DNA of 64,000 nucleotides, taken from JAMXLO01 sp963776505. Its GTDB lineage: Bacteria > Pseudomonadota > Alphaproteobacteria > Acetobacterales > Acetobacteraceae. The translations under genes and the position numbers were made by a program. How positions within the stretch are numbered: the stretch's first letter is position 1; each line of letters starts with the position of its first letter. Below the pieces are notes generated by a model. That model was not told the DNA's origin and did no database searches. It saw only the letters and a list, made by a program, of their open reading frames with translations. Below are positions 57,362 through 64,000 of the stretch, piece by piece. The stretch is from positions 1 to 64,000 of the forward strand of contig CAVZNH010000055.1 in assembly GCA_963776505.1 (NCBI GenBank), written 5' to 3'.

Positions 57362-58555
57362 ATGGTCGCGCTGGACGACACGGTAGGAGCCTTCGTGCCC
57401 GGGCCGCGCCTGGAGCGCCAGCCCCTGAGTAGCGGTCGCCTCTCGGGCCTCAACTTCGCCGTGAAAGACCTGTTCGACATCGCGGGAAGCGTGACGACTT
57501 ACGGCAACCCGCGCTGGGCGGAAACTCACCCCAAGGCGATTGCAACCGCTCCCGTGGTGACCACGCTGCTCCAGGCCGGCGCCAGGCTGGTCGGCAAGAC
57601 CAAAACCATGGAGCTGGCCTTCGGCCTGACCGGCGAAAATGTCTGGCAGGGCACCCCGATCAACCCGAATTGTCCAGACCGCTTCCCCGGCGGATCGAGC
57701 TGCGGCTCAGCCGCAGCGGTCGCCGCCGGCCTGGTCGACTTCGCCCTCGGCTCCGACACCGGCGGCTCGGTACGCATCCCGGCGAGCTATTGCGGCCTGT
57801 TCGGCATCCGCCCCAGCCACGGGTCGGTCAGCCTCGCAGGCGCCTGCCCGCTGGCGCCGAGCTTCGACACCTGTGGCTGGTTCGCCCGCAGCGCATCGTT
57901 GATGTCCGAGGTTGGCGACGTGCTGCTGCCGAGCGGACGCCAGTCGATGGACGGCCCCTTGCTGCGGCTCGAGGAGGCCTGGGTCAACGCCCAGCCGGAG
58001 GTAGCCGAGGCGCTGCGTCCCGCGCTGGAGAAGCTGGAGAGATTGCGCGGCAGGGCCGTCGGCATTCGCCTGATCCCCGAGGGGATCGACAGCGTCTTCG
58101 ATCATTTCCGCACAGTGCAGGCGGAAGAGGCCTGGGCCTGCCTGGGCGGCTGGGTCGAGGCGGCGAAGCCGCAGTTCGGCCCCGGCGTCGGCGAACGCTT
58201 CGCCGCCGCCAAGGCTACTGACGCGGCAGTCGCAGGGCCAGGGCGCGCCTTCCGACGGGTGATGCAGGCCCGCGTCCGCCCGGTGCTCGCCGGTGGTGCT
58301 GTGCTGGTCTACCCGACCAGCCCCTGCGCGGCGCCGTTGCTCACCGCCAGCCAGGAAGAGCAGAATTTGGTCCGGCAGGCAACGATCGGGGTGACGGCTA
58401 TCGCCGGGCTTTGCGGACTCCCCGAGGTAACGCTGCCGGCCGGCACAGTGAATGGCGCGCCGGTGGGAATTTCGCTGGTAGCTGGCCCAGGGCTGGATCA
58501 GGGACTGCTGACGTTTGCCTGCGATGCGGCGAACGTGCTTGGACTGCCGGTCTGA
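57362..58555 (+). CDS. Amidase signature family hydrolase (AMI1-like)
   Basis: A 397-residue Ser-Ser-Lys amidase. The catalytic lysine is in SGLNFAVKDLFDIAGSVTTY. The glycine/serine-rich block has DRFPGGSSCGSAAAVAAGLV with the cis-serine, and FALGSDTGGSVRIPASYCGL with the nucleophile region. The C-terminus AGLCGLPEVTLPAGTVNGAP is typical. It resembles the plant AMI1 indole-3-acetamide hydrolase group, but the substrate cannot be assigned. The ATG at 57362 has GGAGGTGAGG about 10 bases before it; an ATG at 57332 lacks such a site. It is divergent from the secretion ABC gene across about 240 bases with no other gene. Confidence 0.88.
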   Translation: MVALDDTVGAFVPGPRLERQPLSSGRLSGLNFAVKDLFDIAGSVTTYGNPRWAETHPKAIATAPVVTTLLQAGARLVGKTKTMELAFGLTGENVWQGTPINPNCPDRFPGGSSCGSAAAVAAGLVDFALGSDTGGSVRIPASYCGLFGIRPSHGSVSLAGACPLAPSFDTCGWFARSASLMSEVGDVLLPSGRQSMDGPLLRLEEAWVNAQPEVAEALRPALEKLERLRGRAVGIRLIPEGIDSVFDHFRTVQAEEAWACLGGWVEAAKPQFGPGVGERFAAAKATDAAVAGPGRAFRRVMQARVRPVLAGGAVLVYPTSPCAAPLLTASQEEQNLVRQATIGVTAIAGLCGLPEVTLPAGTVNGAPVGISLVAGPGLDQGLLTFACDAANVLGLPV

Positions 58556-58573
58556 AGGGAGAGGCGAGGCACG

Positions 58574-59089
58574 ATGGAGATAAGGCCGGCGACGGAGACA
58601 GACATCCCGGAGATCCAGTCGATCTACGCCTACCATGTGCTGACCGGCACCGGGACGTTCGAGGAAGAGCCGCCGTCTGTCGAGGAGATGGCGGACCGGT
58701 TCGCCAAAGTCGTCGAGCATGGTTGGTCATGGCTGGTGGCCACCGACGCGACCGGCGTGCTGGGGTATGCCTATTACACGCAGTTCCGCGACCGCTCGGC
58801 GTATCGGTTCTGCGTCGAGGACAGCGTGTATGTGCGCGAGGACGTGCGCGGCCAGGGTGTCGGCAAGGCGCTGGTGGTGCGGCTGATCGAGGACGCCACA
58901 GCGTGCGGGATGCGCCAGATGATCGCGGTGATCGGGGATTCCGAGAATACCGGCTCAATCGGCGTCCACGCGAGCCTGGGCTTTCAGATGGTCGGCACCT
59001 TGCGGGCGGTCGGCGTGAAATTCGGCCGCTGGCTGGACGTGGTGTCGATGCAGCGATCCCTGGGCCAAGGTGACGCCGACGTCCCTTAA
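58574..59089 (+). CDS. GNAT acetyltransferase, phosphinothricin acetyltransferase-like
   Basis: A 171-residue N-acetyltransferase of the Pat/Bar group using acetyl-CoA. MEIRPATETDIPEIQSIYAY, VLTGTGTFEEEPPSVEEM and GYAYYTQFRDRSAYRFCVED are characteristic, and the acetyl-CoA loop is YVREDVRGQGVGKALVVRLI (R-x2-G-x-G/A). NTGSIGVHASLGFQMVGTLR is the usual end. Physiological substrates of such chromosomal copies are often methionine sulfoximine-like or amino-acid analogues. It follows the amidase by 18 bases, so the two are probably cotranscribed. Confidence 0.9.
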   Translation: MEIRPATETDIPEIQSIYAYHVLTGTGTFEEEPPSVEEMADRFAKVVEHGWSWLVATDATGVLGYAYYTQFRDRSAYRFCVEDSVYVREDVRGQGVGKALVVRLIEDATACGMRQMIAVIGDSENTGSIGVHASLGFQMVGTLRAVGVKFGRWLDVVSMQRSLGQGDADVP

Positions 59090-60386
59090 GCCCGCCCAAA
59101 TCCTCCCCCTCCCCTCGCGGGAGGGGGCCGGGGGGAGGGGACAAGCCGACAACCCCGCGCTCTGGCTCATGGTTGCTTACGGCTTCGTCGCCGCGCTCCC
59201 TCTGCCCCTCTCCGGCTTCACCCTCCGCCTATGGCTCTCCGAGGGTGGGGTCTCCCTCGGGCTGATCGGTCTGACCGCGAACATCGGCCTCGCCTATTCG
59301 CTGAAGTTCCTGTGGTCGCCAATCCTCGACAACGCTTCGCCGCCGGGCCCGCTGCGTCGCCTCGGCCGTCGCCGCGGCTGGCTGGCCACGATCCAGCCAG
59401 CACTAACCGCCGCCGCCGCTCTGCTGGCGCTGTCCAACCCGGCCCGCCTGCCGTTCCTCTCCCTCGCCCTGGCGGCCCTCGTCGCATTCCTCTCCGCCAG
59501 CCAGGACATCGTGGTGGACGCCTGGCGCATCGAGTCCTTTGCCCAGCACCGTCAGGGCGCCGCGATGGCCGCCTACATCTGGGGCTATCGCATAGCACTG
59601 CTGATCGCGACCACCGGTGTGATCTCCGCCGTCAGCGTCGTCGGCTGGCATGTCGCGCTGCTCGGCGTGACGGCGCTCATCGCCTGCGGACTGATCGTCA
59701 CCCTACTTGCGCCGGAACCGCCACCGGCCGAGCGCCCCCTCCTCGCGACCCGCTTCGGCTCCCGCCTCGCCCACGCGGTGATTGCCCCGCTGCGCGACTT
59801 CCTCACCCGCCGCGGCGCCGTACTGATCTTGGCCTTCGTCGCGCTGTTCAAGCTGGGCGAGGCGATGGCCGGCATCATGACCGCGCCCTTCTATCGCGCG
59901 CTCGGCTTCTCACGCGAGGCGATCGCGGCGACCGGCTGGTTCTCGCTGGGTGGCACCCTCGCTGGCATCGCGCTTGGCGGCTGGCTGGTGGCGCATCTCG
60001 GCACCGGGCGAGCGCTGCTGCGCACCGGCTGGGCGCAGACCTTTGCCATGGCGATGTATCTGTTCCTCGCTGTGTCGGCCGGGGAGCACCATGTGCTCTA
60101 CGCCACCGTTACCACCGAGGCGTTCGCGCAGGGCATGGCTGACGCGGCGTTCATCACCTACTTGTCCAGCCTGTGCTCACGCGAGTTCACCGCCACCCAC
60201 TATGCGTTGCTGTCGTCCCTCGCGCTGATCTCGGTGCATACGATCGGAGGCGCCTCGGGCGTGCTGGCCGCGCAGGTGGGGTGGGTGGCGTTCTACGCGC
60301 TGTGCATGTTCGCCGCCCTGCCATCGATGGGCCTGATGCTGGCGTTGCTCCGACGCTATCCTCCCGACCCCCGAAATCCCGGCTGA
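59070..60386 (+). CDS. MFS transporter, AmpG-like
   Basis: About 12 hydrophobic helices. NPALWLMVAYGFVAALPLPL, then SGFTLRLWLSEGGVSLGLIG and LAYSLKFLWSPILDN, is the AmpG/AT-1 pattern; SASQDIVVDAWRIESFAQHR and GAAMAAYIWGYRIALLIATT are also family-typical. AmpG proteins import muropeptides for cell-wall recycling, so a similar role is possible. The longest frame starts at a GTG inside the acetyltransferase gene and translates a REP-like palindrome (ILPLPSREGAGGRGQ) as its N-terminus. An ATG at 59169 after the palindrome would cut into helix one, so the start is unresolved; a start near 59145 would fit the helix best but no standard codon is there. Confidence 0.85.
   Translation: MTPTSLKPAQILPLPSREGAGGRGQADNPALWLMVAYGFVAALPLPLSGFTLRLWLSEGGVSLGLIGLTANIGLAYSLKFLWSPILDNASPPGPLRRLGRRRGWLATIQPALTAAAALLALSNPARLPFLSLALAALVAFLSASQDIVVDAWRIESFAQHRQGAAMAAYIWGYRIALLIATTGVISAVSVVGWHVALLGVTALIACGLIVTLLAPEPPPAERPLLATRFGSRLAHAVIAPLRDFLTRRGAVLILAFVALFKLGEAMAGIMTAPFYRALGFSREAIAATGWFSLGGTLAGIALGGWLVAHLGTGRALLRTGWAQTFAMAMYLFLAVSAGEHHVLYATVTTEAFAQGMADAAFITYLSSLCSREFTATHYALLSSLALISVHTIGGASGVLAAQVGWVAFYALCMFAALPSMGLMLALLRRYPPDPRNPG
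59098..59140. repeat. REP-like GC palindrome, copy 3 (at the acetyltransferase/AmpG-like junction)
   Basis: AATCCTCCCCCTCCCCTCGC followed by GGGAGGGGGCCGGGGGGAGG. It lies just past the acetyltransferase stop and within the longest frame of the AmpG-like gene, where it is open in translation. Confidence 0.78.
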
Positions 60387-60528
60387 CTGTAGAGGTTCAG
60401 GAAGGTTAGTATAATTGTCTATTGATATGGGGACTTCTAACAACCACATTCGCCCCTCGCCTCACATCAAACGGCCGCCGCACCATGCCCATCCTCCCTA
60501 CATCCCTCCCGCCGTCGCCGCCTGATCC

Positions 60529-60570
60529 AAATCCTCCCCCTCCCCTTGCGGGAGGGGGCTAGGGGAGAGG
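60529..60570. repeat. REP-like GC palindrome, copy 4 (intergenic)
   Basis: AAATCCTCCCCCTCCCCTTG then CGGGAGGGGGCTAGGGGAGA, in the spacer between the AmpG-like and carboxypeptidase-like genes. It shares the AAATCCTCC start with copy 3, which suggests the element begins there. The rest of this 250-base spacer holds no recognisable gene. Confidence 0.78.
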
Positions 60571-60637
60571 CCGCCCGCGACACCCCAGAACCGCCCGCGA
60601 AATTGAAGGCCGACAGCGATATGGACCACCACCCCGA

Positions 60638-62143
60638 ATGATCAGCACCGCCATCGACCGGCGACGTGCGCTCTCGCTAGCCGGCGTCGCCTGGCTCGGC
60701 AGCAACCCCATCGCCGTCGCGCAGGACCCCGACCCCAAACCACCGTCGCCGGACACAAAGCGGGAAGACGAACCACACCGGCTCCCGGCCGACGTCACCA
60801 CGCGACATGCGATCGATCTGCCCGGCCGTACCCTGCACTTCGACGCGACCGCCGGCTCCATTCGCCTCACCGGCGCCGACCTCGCATTCGTCGCCTACCA
60901 GTTGTCAGGCGCCGACAGGGCCCACCGCCCGGTCACTTTCGCCTTCAACGGCGGGCCCGGCTTCGCCTCCGCCTGGCTCAATGTCGGCGCAGTCGGACCA
61001 TGGCGCATTCCACTCAGCAGCGATGCCGCCGGTCCGTCGTCATCCCCCGAACCGATGCCCAACGCGGAAACGTGGCTCGACTTCACTGATCTTGTGTTCA
61101 TCGACCCAGCCGGCACCGGCTATTCCCGCGTGCTCGCGCGCGACCATGACGCGCGGCGCAGGCTCTGGTCGGTCGCCGGCGACATCGAATACCTCGCCAA
61201 AGCGGTCCGCCGCTGGCTCGACCGGTTCGACCGCGATGTGTCACCAAAATACCTGCTGGGTGAAAGCTATGGCGGCTTCCGCGCCCCTCGTCTGGCTCGC
61301 GAGCTTGCGACCAGCCAGGGCACCGGGGTCTCCGGCATGGTGCTGGTGTCCCCGGCGCTCGACTTCGGCGGGCGCAGCTCGGCTTTCGATCCACTCTACT
61401 ATGCGACGCGACTGCCTGCGATGACCGCCGCCGCCCGCGCGGCCCATGGACCGGTGACGCGCGCCGGGCTCGCGGATGTTGAACGCTACGCCGTCACGGA
61501 TTTCCTGCTCGACGCGATACGCGGCGAACGCGATGCGGATGCGATCGCCCGGCGCAGCACGCGCGTTGCCGAACTTACCGGCCTCGATCCCGCGCTGGTG
61601 CGGCGCTACCACGGCTTGCTCACCAGCGACGTGTTCCTGCACGAATTGGATCGCGCGCAGGGTCGCGTCGGCAGCATCTACGATGCGACCGTCACCAGCG
61701 CCGATCCATTCCCGCTCGAGGCGATGAGTGACTATCCGGACCCTGTGCTCGATGCGCTGAAGGCCCCCGTGAGCAGCGCGATGGTCGAGATCTACCAGAC
61801 GAAGCTGAACTGGCGGCCGGACAGCGACTACCGGTTGGGCAACGCCGAGGCCAACCACCAATGGGACTGGGGTCGCGGCATTTGGAACTCGCCGCAGTCA
61901 ATGGATGCGATGCGCACCGCACTGTCGCTCGATCCGCGTCTTTCGGTGCTGATCATGCATGGCCTGTTCGATCTGATCACACCGTATTTCGGCACGCAAT
62001 TGCTGCTCGATCAGCTGCCGGAAACAGACATTGCCGCGCGAATAAAGCTATCGGTCCATCCGGGCGGCCACATGTTCTACACCGACGACATCTCACGCAC
62101 GGCGCTGCGCGACGAGGCCGGCACACTGTTCGGAAGGCGCTAA
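60638..62143 (+). CDS. Serine carboxypeptidase-like protein (peptidase S10), exported
   Basis: An alpha/beta hydrolase of 501 residues with a probable signal sequence (DRRRALSLAGVAWLGSNPIA ending VAQ). The oxyanion region FAFNGGPGFASAWLNVGAVG and FIDPAGTGYSRVLARD are S10-typical. The catalytic triad is visible: serine in LLGESYGGFRAPRLA, aspartate in MHGLFDLITPYFGTQLLLD and histidine in PGGHMFYTD. Eukaryotic relatives are lysosomal or vacuolar carboxypeptidases; bacterial copies are periplasmic and poorly studied. It is complete and stands alone. Confidence 0.88.
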   Translation: MISTAIDRRRALSLAGVAWLGSNPIAVAQDPDPKPPSPDTKREDEPHRLPADVTTRHAIDLPGRTLHFDATAGSIRLTGADLAFVAYQLSGADRAHRPVTFAFNGGPGFASAWLNVGAVGPWRIPLSSDAAGPSSSPEPMPNAETWLDFTDLVFIDPAGTGYSRVLARDHDARRRLWSVAGDIEYLAKAVRRWLDRFDRDVSPKYLLGESYGGFRAPRLARELATSQGTGVSGMVLVSPALDFGGRSSAFDPLYYATRLPAMTAAARAAHGPVTRAGLADVERYAVTDFLLDAIRGERDADAIARRSTRVAELTGLDPALVRRYHGLLTSDVFLHELDRAQGRVGSIYDATVTSADPFPLEAMSDYPDPVLDALKAPVSSAMVEIYQTKLNWRPDSDYRLGNAEANHQWDWGRGIWNSPQSMDAMRTALSLDPRLSVLIMHGLFDLITPYFGTQLLLDQLPETDIAARIKLSVHPGGHMFYTDDISRTALRDEAGTLFGRR

Positions 62144-62247
62144 TTCGGCCGGCGCATCCATCAGGCAAGACTTGATCCCAGATCAATGTCAGTCGCTTGA
62201 ACCGGTCCACAGAAGCTTAACGACTTGGTAACTTAGGGAGAATTCCA

Positions 62248-62502
62248 ATGAATTTCAGAACACTCACAGCGGCCGCCGCGATCGGATTGGCGTTGACCGG
62301 CACGGGCTATGCTGCATGCGGCGTTCACCGCGCAGGCTATGAGTTTGCCCCACCCAACCAAAACCAAGGCGGCAACAGCGTGGCGTCGCGAGAGCAATTC
62401 GCGCCACCGAACCAGAACCAGGGTTCCAACAGCGTGGCGTCGCGAGAGCAGTTCGCGCCGCCGAATGAGAACCAGGGCGCCAACAGCGTGGCGTGCAAAT
62501 AG
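62248..62502 (+). CDS. Small secreted protein of three 18-residue repeats
   Basis: An 84-residue protein with no recognised family. MNFRTLTAAAAIGLALTGTG is a signal peptide, probably cleaved after GYA. The mature part starts ACGVHRAG and then consists of three near-identical units (consensus QFAPPNQNQGxNSVASRE), ending NSVACK. The only cysteines are the second mature residue and the second-last residue, so a disulfide could close the whole chain. The units are rich in Asn, Gln, Pro and Ser and should be extended. AGGGAG lies 7 bases before the ATG, so expression is likely. Confidence 0.72.
   Translation: MNFRTLTAAAAIGLALTGTGYAACGVHRAGYEFAPPNQNQGGNSVASREQFAPPNQNQGSNSVASREQFAPPNENQGANSVACK
62338..62499. 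repeat. Three tandem 54-base coding repeats
   Basis: Units begin at 62338, 62392 and 62446. Units two and three are almost identical (shared CAACAGCGTGGCG and TTCGCGCC blocks). Unit one differs mostly at third codon positions in its first half, and the end of unit three is altered to a Cys-Lys-stop. The pattern fits recent in-frame duplication. Confidence 0.85.
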
Positions 62503-62717
62503 AACGCCATCGGGCGAACGGAAATCGTGGCGCCCGCCCTCGTCGATCGGCCGCGTCGCAAGACGCGTCCTCGATACGGCGACTTGCCCGGTGCGGATCG
62601 TTCCTGAGCGGCGTTACAAGGCTCCATCGGCATCCATCGCCGCCCTGGCCGCCGCGCCGCTCGTGCCGAACAGCAGGAGCGAGCCACCGTCCTCGAAAGC
62701 CCATCCGAGCCGCGGAC
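62503..62717. other. Short gap without a recognisable gene
   Basis: No coding frame of interest lies between the repeat protein and the convergent glycosyltransferase. No obvious terminator hairpin with a T-run was noticed. Confidence 0.4.
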
Positions 62718-63977
62718 TCATCCAAGTACTTTCTGCCTCACACGTCTCTGGTGATTGTCAACCAGGCGAACCCTTCTAGACGCAGCGAGTTCTGCCTCTT
62801 TGCTACAAGGTCGAGCAAGCCCGCCCTCCATTTGATCCCGATCTCTCTGCGACAATAACTTCAGCAACTGGGCATGCATCGCCCTGCCGACGACCGATGG
62901 GTTCAAGAGCCGCGCGATCTCCGTTTTACCGCGCTGCCCTATGCGGCGAGCACTTTCCGGCCGCTCATAAATCGTCCGCATATGGCGTGCCGCGGTAGCA
63001 ACGTTGGCGTCAGCCCAGTTCTGACCGTCAACGCCAATATACTCGCCGGCAAGGACCGGAACGAGCGCGTAGTCCACGAGATAGGCGCACTTACTCGTCG
63101 CGAAATCGCTTGTTCCGGAATAGGCAGTCAGAATCGTGGGTCGGCCGAACAGCATGGCCTCGGCTGGTCCGCGACCAAATCCCTCGGAGCGGTGTAGCGA
63201 AACGAAAGCGTCGGAGGCCTTGATGAGACCAATCAGCTCGTCACGGACCATCCTGATGTCCCGCAGCGAAATTCGAGGATCGGCACACAGCTCGCGCAGC
63301 TGCTCGAGACGTTCGTAGTTGTCCTCAGCGCCCATCGTCTTGATGACCAGGAAAACCTGTTCGTCACCCGACGGGAAGGCCTGCAGGAAGGCGCGCACGA
63401 CTGCCTCAGGATTTTTCCGACTGATAAATGACCCGAAATGGAAAACGAAGAGAAACACCGTGGCATCTGCAGGCAGGTCCAGTTCACGACGCCCGAGTTC
63501 TCGCGGCGTTTCTGGCACAAATACCGCCATGGGCATCAGGCGAACCGGACGTAGTTGTTCACGCGAGAATGCAGCCGCCGCAAAACGCGTCGACGCCCAG
63601 ATTTCGTCAAAGAAGGAAAATGAGTGGCGCCAGCAGCCAGGCAGACGTTCGAGCTCCCACGCCCAAAAACCCACAATCGTCTTCGCAAACACCCGTAATC
63701 TCTGCATGAGCCGCCAATCTGCATAGGCGGTATCCGCGTTAAGGTGCAAAATATTGATCTCGACCGCCACCTTGCAGGGAGTCGACAACGCGGAACCATC
63801 AGGCCGCAAGACTTGATGTGTGTCAGAATCAATAATGAGAAAATCGGAGAAACCAGCCGCCTGCAGGGAAACCGCCGAACAGCGCACGTCCTCACCTCGC
63901 CCTGTCGGAGCAGACCATTGTCCTGTCAGTGCGACCTTGGCCGTGTACGTCGGCCGCTCCTGTTCGGTCTCAGTCAC
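62718..63977 (-). CDS. Family 4 glycosyltransferase, start near or beyond the window edge
   Basis: A GT-B glycosyltransferase of at least 419 residues. YTAKVALTGQWSAPTGRGED and then VRCSAVSLQAAGFSDFLIID form an acceptor-domain N-terminus with the glycine-rich loop. TIVGFWAWELERLPG, VFLFVFHFGSFISRKNPEAV, DAFVSLHRSEGFGRGPAEAM and LFGRPTILTAYSGTSDF (E-G-F-G-x3-A-E-A-M donor site) are clear. The C-terminus is basic. The GTG at 63977 is the first possible start inside the window, but the frame stays open to the right edge, so the true start may be outside. It probably belongs to another glycan locus further right. Confidence 0.85.
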   Translation of the reverse strand: MTETEQERPTYTAKVALTGQWSAPTGRGEDVRCSAVSLQAAGFSDFLIIDSDTHQVLRPDGSALSTPCKVAVEINILHLNADTAYADWRLMQRLRVFAKTIVGFWAWELERLPGCWRHSFSFFDEIWASTRFAAAAFSREQLRPVRLMPMAVFVPETPRELGRRELDLPADATVFLFVFHFGSFISRKNPEAVVRAFLQAFPSGDEQVFLVIKTMGAEDNYERLEQLRELCADPRISLRDIRMVRDELIGLIKASDAFVSLHRSEGFGRGPAEAMLFGRPTILTAYSGTSDFATSKCAYLVDYALVPVLAGEYIGVDGQNWADANVATAARHMRTIYERPESARRIGQRGKTEIARLLNPSVVGRAMHAQLLKLLSQRDRDQMEGGLARPCSKEAELAASRRVRLVDNHQRRVRQKVLG

Positions 63978-64000
63978 GTCGGTAGGGCTACAGTGAGCGG

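Noticed and set aside
62493..62858. Plus-strand open frame after the repeat protein
   Set aside because: Composition is arginine/proline/serine-rich without motifs, and its second half is antisense to the glycosyltransferase end.

Overview
The window is high-GC DNA with the gene content and protein style of an alphaproteobacterium, most likely of the Acetobacteraceae/Rhodospirillales type. Supporting signs are the order ubiG / lysC-ptsP-ispG-hisS-prfA, a MASE1 hybrid kinase, IS110 and IS1634 relics, and GC-rich palindromes whose translations read like PLPPAPSRKGRG. The genus cannot be told from sequence alone. No rRNA, tRNA or CRISPR array was seen.

Left end (1-10 kb): surface-polysaccharide genes (family 2 glycosyltransferase, pyruvyl transferase, methyltransferase-glycosyltransferase fusion), a DUF2255 protein, a 2OG-Fe(II) dioxygenase, an MscS channel, a HIG1-type membrane protein, etfB-etfA and a 3-hydroxyacyl-CoA dehydrogenase. 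Almost every gene here is interrupted by single-base frameshifts, while conserved motifs remain on both sides of each break. That looks more like sequence error than decay. Rarer breaks of the same kind recur to about 53 kb.

Middle (10-35 kb): an accessory metabolic region. It holds a class III aminotransferase overlapping an MFS transporter, a DUF3311-symporter pair, an IS110 relic, an amidohydrolase, a patatin-like lipoprotein, a PYROXD2-type oxidoreductase beside an IS1634 relic, a MASE1-CHASE-PAS hybrid kinase, class I FBP aldolase, a GMC oxidoreductase and a polyprenyl-phosphate sugar transferase. A sugar ABC transporter operon has lost large internal pieces and lies divergent from an SMP-30 lactonase. 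Glutaredoxin, DUF1178 and a second hybrid kinase with an Hpt-like tail follow.

Housekeeping block (35-46 kb): ubiG is divergent from a tightly packed lysC, flavin oxidoreductase, ptsP, RodZ-like, ispG, HEPN/MNT pair, hisS, prfA series. The HEPN/MNT pair (toxin-antitoxin-like) interrupts an otherwise housekeeping order.

Export and glycan cluster (46-57 kb, minus strand): six genes run in one direction with overlaps or short gaps. In transcription order they are a type I secretion ABC transporter with a degenerate C39-like domain, its HlyD adaptor, a protein of about 15 Sel1 repeats, a large TPR/GT2/GT4 protein, an unrecognised protein with a GW-SPW-GG motif, and a GT4 glycosyltransferase. This looks like one system that exports and glycosylates a surface product; the exported substrate is not in the window.

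Right end (57-64 kb): amidase, GNAT acetyltransferase, AmpG-like transporter, serine carboxypeptidase-like protein, a tiny secreted protein made of three 18-residue repeats, and another GT4 glycosyltransferase at the edge. A GC-rich REP-like palindrome occurs four times in the window: inside ubiG, inside the TPR/GT2/GT4 gene, at the start of the AmpG-like gene, and between genes.
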